The notes under the pieces were generated by a model. It worked only from the letters and a program-made list of their open reading frames with translations. It was not told the origin of the DNA and ran no database searches. From an uncultured Bacillaceae bacterium (GTDB lineage Bacteria; Bacillota; Bacilli; Bacillales; Caldibacillaceae), in the NCBI GenBank assembly GCA_937951955.1, contig CALGAD010000146.1:1-24677 (forward strand): DNA of 24,677 nucleotides, written 5' to 3'. Shown one piece after another: positions 7,504 through 14,430 of the stretch (positions are counted from its first letter, which is position 1; each line of letters begins with the position of its first letter). Both the position numbers and the translations under genes were made by a program.

Positions 7504-7521
7504 GATCGAATCAGTCACATG
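7497..7521 (-). promoter_or_regulatory. RAT-like RNA antiterminator site
   Basis: Minus-strand RNA at 7521-7497 has a short stem CTGAT/ATCAG with a TCG loop, flanked by CATG at both ends. The pattern TGACTGATTCGATCAGGCA resembles the ribonucleic antiterminator targets of BglG/SacY/GlcT proteins. Bound antiterminator would hold AGGCATG away from the terminator stem. The cognate protein is encoded immediately upstream (7623-8450). Confidence 0.8.
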
Positions 7522-7544
7522 TATCCGTATCCTATTGTACTATT

Positions 7545-7573
7545 ATTCTATCATGGCGGAATATCCTTTACAA
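7545..7573 (-). promoter_or_regulatory. sigma-A promoter of the NagP-like gene
   Basis: On the minus strand TTGTAA (-35, 7568-7573) and TAGAAT (-10, 7545-7550) are 17 bp apart. Transcripts would start near 7538 and include the complete RAT and terminator. It lies after the antiterminator gene, so the permease has its own promoter. Confidence 0.7.
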
Positions 7574-7581
7574 CAGAAAAT

Positions 7582-7596
7582 TGTAACCGTTTTCTA
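7582..7596 (-). promoter_or_regulatory. cre-like (CcpA) site upstream of the NagP-like promoter
   Basis: TAGAAAACGGTTACA on the minus strand fits the cre consensus WTGNAANCGNWNNCW at all fixed positions but one (A for T at position 2). It ends 8 bp before the -35 box, a position from which CcpA could activate or repress. Confidence 0.4.
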
Positions 7597-7622
7597 AAAA
7601 TTCTATATCATATACCTGGCAC

Positions 7623-8450
7623 TCAGTACAGGTGATTGCGTCGTAATCGTTCGATATGCAAGGTAATGTAGCCTAATTCTTGTTCAGGTATGGCAATGGA
7701 GTAACGAGAAGATATCGTTCGCACTACTTTCGCAGCACAATTGTAAGCAAAAAAATATTTTCGTTGAATCATATCCAGCATTTCTTCATCCAGTGAATGA
7801 TGCTTGAAGTCCCTCTCATTCGAGAGCGCGAAGCGAAGATGAATCATTAAACGCTGGTACGATAAATCATTTTCATCTAGCTTGATACCGAGTTCTTTCT
7901 GAATAAGTGTCATCATTTCCTGCAAAATGGTCGTGATACGGAGTGTCTGTTGCAGATTTTCACTATGAGGTTTCATCGTATGAATATGGAGAGCAATAAA
8001 GGCGGCTTCATCAATCGGTAATTCCACACCGATTTTTTCCTGAATATGTTCAATCGCCCATTTGCCAATAGCAAACTCTTCAGGATAAAGAATTTTGATT
8101 TCATGTAATAACTTATTTTTGGCGACAATTCCTTCCTGTGCCCTTTGAATGGCAAAGGAAACGTGGTCAGTTAAAACGAGGTGAATATGTTCATTGAGCT
8201 TAACATGTAATGTCTTTTCAGCATAACTGATTATATCTTCACAAATATCAAAGTGTTCTTGAGGGATTAGTCGTAACAATTGCTCAAATTTTTCATTTCC
8301 CTCTAAAACAAAAATCTTTTCAATCTTATGTTTTGCGATGCGATCATTTTTCCCTTTGTTAAAGCCAATGCCCGGACCGATCGCAATTTTTTCCTCATCC
8401 CCATCCAGTATGATAACCGCATTATTATTTAACACCTTTTTTATTTTCAA
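7623..8450 (-). CDS. glcT: BglG/GlcT-family transcriptional antiterminator
   Basis: A 275-residue protein with the three family parts. An RNA-binding CAT domain occupies residues 1-55 (KKVLNNNAVIILDGDEEKIAIGPGIGF). Two PTS regulation domains follow, with their conserved histidines at H96 (LTDHVSFA) and H155 (FIALHIHT) in PRD1, and H204 (MIHLRFAL) and H265 (YITLHIER) in PRD2. Such proteins bind a RAT hairpin and prevent termination when sugar is present; phosphorylation by EII and HPr sets their activity. The start is TTG, with GAGGTGA 11 nt upstream. The next gene on the strand is the NagP-like EIICB, whose leader carries a matching RAT and terminator. Length and motifs fit GlcT; a different specificity within the LicT/SacT group is possible. 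Confidence 0.92.
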   Translation of the reverse strand: MKIKKVLNNNAVIILDGDEEKIAIGPGIGFNKGKNDRIAKHKIEKIFVLEGNEKFEQLLRLIPQEHFDICEDIISYAEKTLHVKLNEHIHLVLTDHVSFAIQRAQEGIVAKNKLLHEIKILYPEEFAIGKWAIEHIQEKIGVELPIDEAAFIALHIHTMKPHSENLQQTLRITTILQEMMTLIQKELGIKLDENDLSYQRLMIHLRFALSNERDFKHHSLDEEMLDMIQRKYFFAYNCAAKVVRTISSRYSIAIPEQELGYITLHIERLRRNHLY

Positions 8451-8489
8451 CGTTTTCTATTCACCTCGAAAAACGGCTTGGTGATTAAA

Positions 8490-8517
8490 ATTGTAAACAA
8501 AACTAGATATTTGTAAA
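8490..8517 (-). promoter_or_regulatory. probable promoter of the antiterminator gene
   Basis: On the minus strand TTTACA (-35, 8512-8517) and TACAAT (-10, 8490-8495) are 16 bp apart, about 40 bp before the TTG start. Boxes are near consensus but spacing is one base short. Confidence 0.45.
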
Positions 8518-8530
8518 GATATATACTCGA

Positions 8531-8857
8531 TTATTGATTGAAAAATAAGTGCTTCACACTATAAATTGGATGGTGAATAAACATCCACGGTCCGGCAAAA
8601 CGCATCACCCGTTTGATTTTTTCCCGGAACTCAGGTTTATAGCAATGAACTTTACAGCTGGAACAAGCGTTTTTTTCTTCCCCAAATTGACATACAGAAA
8701 GACGTATCCAGGCGTATTTTTTTAACTTAGCACAATCTTTACATAGCTCCTTTTGTTTATGTTTTTTCCGGCAATAAAAGGCAATCATTTTGGCGACGAT
8801 TTCCTTTTCTTGTTGAATTCTCGGTCCATTATTTAATGGTCGTTTGGTGCGAGTCAT
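8531..8857 (-). CDS. YgbA-like cysteine-rich protein (nitrous oxide-stimulated promoter family)
   Basis: A 108-residue protein, full length for the YgbA_NO family. It is basic and has seven cysteines (C29, C39, C42, C56, C65, C68, C72), including CKDC and CSSC pairs that look like a metal or iron-sulfur site. The ending RFAGPWMFIHHPIYSVKHLF is typical of the family. YgbA is known as a gene induced by nitric oxide or nitrogen oxides in E. coli; its biochemical role is unclear. The start is ATG with AAAGGAT upstream. An inverted repeat at 8924-8956 may be its operator. It is a single gene between the antiterminator and the ABC transporter terminator. Confidence 0.85.
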   Translation of the reverse strand: MTRTKRPLNNGPRIQQEKEIVAKMIAFYCRKKHKQKELCKDCAKLKKYAWIRLSVCQFGEEKNACSSCKVHCYKPEFREKIKRVMRFAGPWMFIHHPIYSVKHLFFNQ

Positions 8858-8923
8858 AGAATCGCATCCTTTCCCTGTGATATTAAGTTCGTTAATTTTA
8901 GCTTAACATACACTGACCCGATT

Positions 8924-8956
8924 AATTGTGCATTTATTAACAATTTAAGCACAATT
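8924..8956. promoter_or_regulatory. inverted repeat upstream of the ygbA-like gene
   Basis: AATTGTGC (8924-8931) and GCACAATT (8949-8956) form a perfect 8-bp inverted repeat with a 17-bp AT spacer. It lies 67-99 bp before the start codon, near where a -35 region could be. It does not match a full Fnr box (TGTGA-N6-TCACA). It may be an operator for a stress or NO regulator. Confidence 0.4.
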
Positions 8957-8982
8957 CGGTGGCGAGAAATGTTTTTTTCAAC

Positions 8983-9021
8983 TAAAAAAGCTATCCCGTC
9001 TGGAAATGACACGGGATAGCT
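8983..9021 (-). terminator. terminator of the ABC transporter gene
   Basis: On the minus strand AGCTATCCCGT (9021-9011) pairs perfectly with ACGGGATAGCT (8999-8989) and is followed by six Ts. It starts 12 bp after the transporter stop codon. Confidence 0.9.
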
Positions 9022-9033
9022 GAATGATAAAGG

Positions 9034-11358
9034 CTATTCAGTTCGTAAAGCCTCCACCGGATCTTTTTTCGCTGCCATTTTAGCCGGAATAAAGCCACCA
9101 ATAATGGTCAGGGTGAGACTGATCAGGACAAGCAAACTGGCGTGCACAGGATTTAGTTGCGCCACATCTGCCAAGTCCGTAAACTTCTCCAATAAATTAT
9201 TAAGCGGTGGCAGGGCTAAATAAGCGATCAAGATCCCGAGAATCCCTGAAGCGAGTCCGATGATAAATGTTTCCGCATTAAATACGCGGGTGATATCCTT
9301 TTTCCTTGCCCCTAATGAACGGAGAATTCCGATTTCTTTCGTCCGCTCCAGAACGGAAATATACGTGATAATTCCGACCATAATAATAGATACAATGAGG
9401 GAAATTGCCGAAAATGCGACCAAGACAATCGTAATTCCGTTCAAAATACTGCTCGACATTTCCGTAATCGTGCTCGCTAAATCGTTATAAATAATTTTCT
9501 CTTCCTCATCTTTTCCTTCATTATATTGATCTAGATAATTCAGTAATTCTTCCTTGGCATCAAAGTTTTTCGGGTAAAGGGAAATCATGTACGGAACTTC
9601 CGATGCCCCGAGGGCTGCTAACACCATGTCTTTCGCTTTTGTTCCTTCGTCCGTTGTTAAATCAAATGCTTCACCGGTTAAAACATTGTATTCTGCATCT
9701 TGCTGTGCTTTGACAACGGCCGAATCCTTTGCATCCTGAATCACATGGGAAGCCAATGCATCCGCATAAACGAATCCCGGTTGTAACAACGGGAAATCTA
9801 CCGTTTCCTTCGGACGTAAAACACCCACAACTTTTACAACAAGGGCATTGTCATTTTCGTACAATTCGATTAAATTATTCGGATCACCGTTGATCGTATA
9901 AAAGCCTTGGGCTTCTTTATAAAAATCATCATTCAAAAGCAATCGGTATTCTTTACCGACGACTTCCGAAAAGGCGACGGCCTCATCTTCCGATCGTATT
10001 CCGAAGTTTTCCAAAATCTTTTCATCCACCCGATTTTGCTCATCAACGATTAAAACAATTTCATTGAATTGATCCGGGTAACTGCCCGCTAATACATCAT
10101 AATGTTCTTCTAAATAGTCCGTCGCATTACCATTAAAAGATTTCGGGAAGCTGGTAAAACCATTTGTTGTATCGACTAAAGTGGCCGTATCCCCGTCCCG
10201 TTTTAACAAATTCATTCGCACCGTCCGCACATACTGAACGCCGGCAACCCATTCCGGATTAATTTCTTCTATATACCGTACATAGTCTTCATTCATTTTA
10301 TTTTCATGGGTCATTTTTTCTTCAACCCGTTGATGAGGGTAAATTAACTCCACATCTGGATAAAGTTTTTCCTCATCTGCTTTTCCATGACCTTCCTGGC
10401 GCAACTCTTCAATCGTTTCATCATCCAATTCAAAAGTCGATTGGGAAATCGTTACGGGGAAAGTAGATAATGCCCCATATTCGTATTCATCAATTTTTTT
10501 CGTAAAACCATTGGAGATGGCAAGAACGATCGCGATGAAAATAATACCGATGCTTGATGCAAAAGCGGTCAAAAGAGTACGACCTTTTTTCGTGCGAATA
10601 TTGTTAAATGAGAGTTTCAGAGCGGTAAAAAAGCTCATGCTTGTTCGATTCAGTTCATATTCAGTATTCGGATCATGAGCTTCTAAAGGATTCGTATCTG
10701 AGACGACCTTTCCGTCTTTAAACCGGATGATCCGGTCCGCATATTTTTCCGCTAGCTCTGGATTATGAGTAACCATGATCACGAGTTTATCTTTAGCGAT
10801 TTCTTTAATTAAATCCATGATTTGCACACTCGTTTTCGAATCAAGGGCCCCCGTCGGCTCATCGGCCAAAATAATATCCGGATCATTGGCTAATGCCCGG
10901 GCAATGGCAACCCGCTGCATTTGCCCTCCGGATAATTGATTCGGACGTTTATAAACATGTTCTTTTAGACCAACCTTTTCCAATACTTCTATAGCTTTTT
11001 CCCGTCTTTCTTTTGCGGAAATACCGCTTAACGTCATCCCTAATTCGACATTTGTCAGCACAGACAAATGGGGAATCAAATTATAATTTTGAAAAACAAA
11101 ACCGACACTATTGTTGCGGTAACTATCCCAATCCCGATCCGTAAATTTCTCCGTCGACTGGCCATTGATAAGCAAGTCACCGCTCGTATACCGGTCGAGA
11201 CCGCCGATGACATTTAATAAGGTCGTTTTTCCGGAACCACTCTGTCCTAAAATCGCGACGAATTCCTTCTCGCGAAAATTTATATTGATGCCATTTAAGG
11301 CAATTTGTTTAAAATCTCCTGTCTGATAAACTTTCGTGATGTTTTTTAATGATAACAT
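9034..11358 (-). CDS. ABC transporter, ATPase fused to FtsX/MacB-type permease
   Basis: A 774-residue fusion. The ATPase (about 1-225) has Walker A GQSGSGKTT (38-46), Q-loop Q90, signature LSGGQ (142-146), Walker B DIILADEPTG (161-170) and H-loop H198. A linker leads to a first membrane helix near 262-282 (SSIGIIFIAIVLAISNGF), then a long extracytoplasmic domain of about 350 residues, then three C-terminal helices (about 637-665, 688-710, 742-765), ending PAKMAAKKDPVEALRTE. This is the FtsX/MacB four-helix plan. MacB-type transporters do not usually move substrate across the membrane themselves but use ATP to drive work outside it, such as lipoprotein, peptide or antibiotic handling. No adaptor protein or two-component system is adjacent, so the substrate is unknown. 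The start is ATG, with GGAAGGAG about 14 nt upstream. Confidence 0.93.
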   Translation of the reverse strand: MLSLKNITKVYQTGDFKQIALNGININFREKEFVAILGQSGSGKTTLLNVIGGLDRYTSGDLLINGQSTEKFTDRDWDSYRNNSVGFVFQNYNLIPHLSVLTNVELGMTLSGISAKERREKAIEVLEKVGLKEHVYKRPNQLSGGQMQRVAIARALANDPDIILADEPTGALDSKTSVQIMDLIKEIAKDKLVIMVTHNPELAEKYADRIIRFKDGKVVSDTNPLEAHDPNTEYELNRTSMSFFTALKLSFNNIRTKKGRTLLTAFASSIGIIFIAIVLAISNGFTKKIDEYEYGALSTFPVTISQSTFELDDETIEELRQEGHGKADEEKLYPDVELIYPHQRVEEKMTHENKMNEDYVRYIEEINPEWVAGVQYVRTVRMNLLKRDGDTATLVDTTNGFTSFPKSFNGNATDYLEEHYDVLAGSYPDQFNEIVLIVDEQNRVDEKILENFGIRSEDEAVAFSEVVGKEYRLLLNDDFYKEAQGFYTINGDPNNLIELYENDNALVVKVVGVLRPKETVDFPLLQPGFVYADALASHVIQDAKDSAVVKAQQDAEYNVLTGEAFDLTTDEGTKAKDMVLAALGASEVPYMISLYPKNFDAKEELLNYLDQYNEGKDEEEKIIYNDLASTITEMSSSILNGITIVLVAFSAISLIVSIIMVGIITYISVLERTKEIGILRSLGARKKDITRVFNAETFIIGLASGILGILIAYLALPPLNNLLEKFTDLADVAQLNPVHASLLVLISLTLTIIGGFIPAKMAAKKDPVEALRTE

Positions 11359-11447
11359 TTACTCTCTTTTTTTCTCCTTCCATTTAGCTACAGTGAACAT
11401 TTCCAATGTACTATGTAAATTTTACTAGATTATGAACAAACTTACTT

Positions 11448-12335
11448 CTATTGCTTATATTCAGCGGCAAGTTTTTTAACCGCATCATTGAAACTTGCCG
11501 GCTTTTGACCGATGAGCATTTCTAAATCTCGCGATGAATGGTTAAATTCCCCCTTTGCAATCGAATCATAAAACCGGTATACGATGAAGTCGGCCGCTTC
11601 TTCTGATGCCCCTGCCGCAATCATTTGTTCATAGGCTTCTTCTGGTAATACGTTGCGATGATGAACCGTTCGTCCGAAATGTGCCGATAGGGATTTCGCT
11701 AAATCATTATAACTGAATAATATCGGGTTCGCTAATTCATAAACTTGATTTTCATGCTTTTTGCCTTCTATCAGAACATGGGCGGCGGCAAGTGCTAAAT
11801 CCGAACGCATGACAACGTTCATTTTTCCGTTATTCGTTGAAGTGATCAGTTCTCCCGCCTCCACTGCATCGAGTAAGGAAGAATTGATGACCGTATCCAT
11901 GTAAAACCCATTTCGTAAAAATGTAAAAGGAATACTAGTTGTTTGGATGAGATGTTCCGTTGCTAAATGGACATGTTCGAGGCCGATCGTCATTTGCTCA
12001 CAAAAAGCAAGACTCGTGTAAATGATATGCTCGACTTCTGCATCCCTTAGTGCCTCAACAACGTTAGCATGTTGCCTGATGCGGTGCGTATCATCGGCCG
12101 AAGGGCTGGAGATAAAAAGGAACCGCTGCAAATTGTGAAAAGCCTGACGCAACGATTCATGGTCATCATAATCTCCGAATCGTACTTCAAGTCCTAACCT
12201 TGTAAACTCCCCGGCCTTTTCATGATTACGGATAATGACCGTAATATCATTTGCTGGATACCCTTTATCCAGCAAATAATGAACGACGAGCGATCCCAAT
12301 CGACCGGTTGCACCGGTTAAAGCAATCTTTCCCAT
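11448..12335 (-). CDS. NmrA-like NAD(P)-binding oxidoreductase (YtfG/QOR2 type)
   Basis: A 295-residue protein of the atypical SDR/NmrA group. The nucleotide-binding motif is GATGRLG (residues 7-13). RFGDYDDHESLRQAF, RFLFISSP and YTSLAFCE follow the pattern of NAD(P)H:quinone oxidoreductase 2 (E. coli YtfG). There is no classical YxxxK catalytic pair, as expected in this group. It may reduce quinones or be a redox-sensing protein. I chose the ATG at 12333-12335, with AAGGAG 7 nt upstream; an in-frame TTG one codon earlier is less well placed. It is a single gene, between the ABC transporter and a gene-poor region. Confidence 0.88.
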   Translation of the reverse strand: MGKIALTGATGRLGSLVVHYLLDKGYPANDITVIIRNHEKAGEFTRLGLEVRFGDYDDHESLRQAFHNLQRFLFISSPSADDTHRIRQHANVVEALRDAEVEHIIYTSLAFCEQMTIGLEHVHLATEHLIQTTSIPFTFLRNGFYMDTVINSSLLDAVEAGELITSTNNGKMNVVMRSDLALAAAHVLIEGKKHENQVYELANPILFSYNDLAKSLSAHFGRTVHHRNVLPEEAYEQMIAAGASEEAADFIVYRFYDSIAKGEFNHSSRDLEMLIGQKPASFNDAVKKLAAEYKQ

Positions 12336-12466
12336 CAAATAACTCCTTCCACGATACTTTTTATTGGTTAGTTTTTACGTTTTCTGTTCGATTCATCCAT
12401 AAGTAAAGCCCGTTCAATTAATATCTGCCTATTTTCGGGTAAGTTTAACAAAATAATACCGGTTAA

Positions 12467-12628
12467 CCGCTAAAAATAATTGAAAAGGAAGGATTAGAAA
12501 CGGGAATTATAAATGAAAATGCAAAAAATGAACCGTTCCATTATCGGGAAGTGGGAGCCCTCTTCGGCAAATTTTATATGGATAAAAACCAATTTGGCTT
12601 TAAAATATTAAAACTGAACAAATCATAA
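12467..12628 (+). pseudogene. possible C-terminal remnant of a lost gene
   Basis: A stop-free plus-strand frame of 53 codons ending in TAA (12626-12628), with no ATG or ribosome site at its upstream end. It reads protein-like: IIEKEGLETGIINENAKN, then EPFHYREVGALFGKFYMDKN and FGFKILKLNKS. It looks like the tail of a gene whose start has been lost. The family is not recognised and chance is possible. Confidence 0.3.
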
Positions 12629-12883
12629 GGATGGCTTGTACCTCCGCCACTGCATATAGATAAAAAGGAGCATAGTGAGTAGTAAGCAAGAATGGATAAT
12701 TTTTTTCGATCACCATTGACAAATCGTCCGCATTTAAAATTGAACCCATTTACAGCGGAAAAGAAAAACTGATTTGAATAAATGTCAGTATGTATTAAAT
12801 AAGGAACATCATGATAAAATTCCTTCTTGCGCAGGTAACAATCATCGGATCGGCATCATGAAAATTGTCTACTCATGACTTAA

Positions 12884-12933
12884 CGAAAAAAGAGCTATCT
12901 ACTTGATTGCATGCAGTCAAGCAGATAGCTCTT
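12884..12933 (-). terminator. terminator of the SDR gene
   Basis: AAGAGCTATCT (12890-12900) pairs with AGATAGCTCTT (12923-12933), and inner CTTGA pairs with TCAAG, with one mismatch between. On the minus strand it is followed by a run of Ts (from the A-run at 12885-12890). It lies 80 bp after the SDR stop. Confidence 0.88.
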
Positions 12934-13012
12934 ATTTCCTTTTCCTTTGAATTGATTCGTAATGATATTCGAAACACCTTACAATCATGAGGAAATTTTT
13001 ATAAAATACTTA

Positions 13013-13777
13013 TCAATCGGCTTCCATGCCACCATCGACATTGTAAAGCGAACCGGTAACGAAGGAAGCACGATCCGATGCCAGGAAGAACACGACTTCG
13101 GCCACTTCTTCCGGTCTGCCGAAACGGCCAAGAGGGATACCTTGTCTTAAAGCTTCTGCAGAAGTTTCCGGATTTTCCGGGTTGAAATTCTTTTGGATAT
13201 CAGCAAGCATCCGGGTATCGATGGCTGCCGGTGCTACCGCATTGACGCGAATTCCGCTTTTTGCAGTTTCCAGAGCTGCCGTTTTTGTCAAACCGGCAAC
13301 GGCATGTTTCGATGCAATATAAGCCGGCATTCCCGCTGCCCCGATGTAAGCAGCATTTGAGGCGGTATTGATAATACTGCCATAACCTTGTTTTTCCATT
13401 TGTTTAATGACATGTTTTAAGCCGAGGAAAACTCCGGTCACATTAATTTGCATGACTTTTTCAAATGTTTCCTTATCTAAATCCTTAATTTCTTTATAAG
13501 GTCCATTGATACCGGCATTATTGAAAAACACATCTATCTTTCCAAACGTGTTTACCGTTTCCTCCACATAGTTTTTTACATCTTCTTCATTCGTGACATC
13601 CGCTTGAATAATTTTGATGTCATCTTTATTGCCGTCCAACTCGTTTTTGACCTTTTCTAACGCCTCTTTGTTAACATCGACTAAAACAACCTTGGCATTA
13701 TGTTTTAAAAATAATTGTGCGGTAGCCCGTCCAATGCCACCTGCGCCGCCTGTTATTAATACGACTTTATCTTTCAC
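13013..13777 (-). CDS. short-chain dehydrogenase/reductase (classical SDR)
   Basis: A 254-residue classical SDR. The cofactor motif is TGGAGGIG (9-16), with D34 after the second strand suggesting an NAD preference. NNAG lies at 86-89, with catalytic N112, S140, Y153 and K157. The C-terminal SFVTGSLYNVDGGMEAD is typical of the glucose 1-dehydrogenase/FabG-like group. It oxidises an alcohol or reduces a ketone; the substrate is not evident. The start is GTG (13775-13777) behind a strong GGAGGAGG site. A near-perfect sigma-A promoter sits at 13825-13853 and a strong terminator downstream, so it is a single-gene unit. Confidence 0.93.
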   Translation of the reverse strand: MKDKVVLITGGAGGIGRATAQLFLKHNAKVVLVDVNKEALEKVKNELDGNKDDIKIIQADVTNEEDVKNYVEETVNTFGKIDVFFNNAGINGPYKEIKDLDKETFEKVMQINVTGVFLGLKHVIKQMEKQGYGSIINTASNAAYIGAAGMPAYIASKHAVAGLTKTAALETAKSGIRVNAVAPAAIDTRMLADIQKNFNPENPETSAEALRQGIPLGRFGRPEEVAEVVFFLASDRASFVTGSLYNVDGGMEAD

Positions 13778-13824
13778 CGCCTGACCTCCTCCTATCCCCT
13801 CTGATATTTTCCTATTTTCAAAAT

Positions 13825-13853
13825 ATTATAAAAAGAATTTTATTATCTTGCAA
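13825..13853 (-). promoter_or_regulatory. sigma-A promoter of the SDR gene
   Basis: On the minus strand TTGCAA (-35, 13848-13853) and perfect TATAAT (-10, 13825-13830) are 17 bp apart. It lies just after the tRNA terminator. Confidence 0.78.
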
Positions 13854-13863
13854 ACATTCTGTA

Positions 13864-13901
13864 TAAAAAAAGACGCTTTCTGTATTCATCACAGAAAGCG
13901 T
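13864..13901 (-). terminator. terminator of tRNA-Leu
   Basis: ACGCTTTCTGT (13873-13883) and ACAGAAAGCGT (13891-13901) form a perfect 11-bp stem with a 7-nt loop. On the minus strand seven Ts follow after one C. It ends the tRNA transcript. Confidence 0.9.
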
Positions 13902-13916
13902 ACTTTTAATAATAGA

Positions 13917-14000
13917 TGCGGATAGGGAGACTCGAACTCCCACGCCCGTAAGGGCATATGACCCTGAATCATACGTGTCTGCCAATTCCACCATATCCGC
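13917..14000 (-). tRNA. tRNA-Leu (anticodon CAG)
   Basis: An 84-nt tRNA on the minus strand. The acceptor stem GCGGATA pairs with TATCCGC. The anticodon stem TATGA/TCATA encloses the loop TTCAGGG, giving anticodon CAG for the leucine codon CUG. A long variable arm (TGCCCTTACGGGCG) marks it as class II, and the T arm GGGAGTTCGAGTCTCCC is complete. The 3' CCA is not encoded. It is a lone tRNA with its own promoter and terminator. Confidence 0.96.
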
Positions 14001-14029
14001 AAATGAAATATTCCTTTTTACATTTACAA

Positions 14030-14059
14030 ATTATATCATAAATTGATTTATTTCTGCAA
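14030..14059 (-). promoter_or_regulatory. sigma-A promoter of tRNA-Leu
   Basis: On the minus strand TTGCAG (-35, 14054-14059) and perfect TATAAT (-10, 14030-14035) are 18 bp apart, about 30 bp before the tRNA. Confidence 0.75.
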
Positions 14060-14259
14060 TACAATTAATAAACCCATTTTATGAAAAATTCCCCAGGTAC
14101 TGGTGACCCGGATCATCACCCGCTCTATTTTTATATTATCCATTCCGATAGAAAAATCAACTCACTTTATTTATCTTGATGAACCACACCAAAACGCTCA
14201 AAAACGAAAACATGTTTAAACAGTCGGCAACTAGCGGTTCCGTGGTCTACAAAAGAAGC

Positions 14260-14273
14260 TGAAAAATTTTTCA
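14260..14273. promoter_or_regulatory. perfect 14-bp palindrome, candidate RpiR-type operator
   Basis: TGAAAAATTTTTCA is fully self-complementary and has the TGAAA/TTTCA ends common in RpiR-family operators. It lies about 125 bp upstream of the malP -10 box. MalR, encoded in the same cluster, is the natural candidate, but the distance is large. Confidence 0.4.
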
Positions 14274-14338
14274 CAAAATGAAAAGAATACCAATCGTTAA
14301 ACAATTTGCCTAAATCCCAAAATACCATTGCAACAACA

Positions 14339-14354
14339 ATGAAAACGCTTTACT
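14339..14354 (+). promoter_or_regulatory. cre-like (CcpA) site upstream of malP
   Basis: ATGAAAACGCTTTACT matches the strong cre core TGAAAACGCTTT, with mismatches only at the last positions. It lies about 45 bp upstream of the -10 box, consistent with carbon catabolite repression of the maltose cluster. Confidence 0.6.
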
Positions 14355-14366
14355 ATTAAACCAAAA

Positions 14367-14402
14367 GCGGTACCGCAAAACAATTTACTCTAGCTTTATA
14401 AT
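14367..14402 (+). promoter_or_regulatory. malP promoter with palindrome in the -35 region
   Basis: A perfect TATAAT lies at 14397-14402, but no -35 resembles TTGACA at 16-18 bp. Instead a 10-bp palindrome GCGGTACCGC (14367-14376) ends at the -35 position. That pattern suits an activator-dependent promoter; B. subtilis MalR is known as an activator of its mal operon. Confidence 0.5.
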
Positions 14403-14430
14403 TTTATATTTTAATAAGGCGGTGAATGTT

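Larger units (their letters stand above)
12336..13012. other. gene-poor region with possible decayed fragments
   Basis: About 677 bp with no intact gene. It holds a 10-bp palindrome CGGTTAACCG (12460-12469), a possible C-terminal coding remnant on the plus strand (12467-12628), and the terminator of the SDR gene (12884-12933). The stretch 12640-12880 shows only very short frames in both directions. Confidence 0.55.
14060..14430. other. regulatory region upstream of malP
   Basis: About 370 bp without a gene. It holds a perfect 14-bp palindrome TGAAAAATTTTTCA (14260-14273), a cre-like site (14339-14354), a palindrome GCGGTACCGC (14367-14376) and a -10 box TATAAT (14397-14402) with no good -35. 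The rest shows no recognisable signal. Confidence 0.6.

Noticed and set aside
12600..12749. 49-residue minus-strand ORF beginning MGSILNADD
   Set aside because: It has an ATG but no ribosome site, overlaps the possible plus-strand remnant and resembles no family I know.
12811..12861. 16-residue plus-strand ORF (MIKFLLAQVTIIGSAS) with AAGGAA upstream
   Set aside because: Too short to support without conservation data; no promoter or context.
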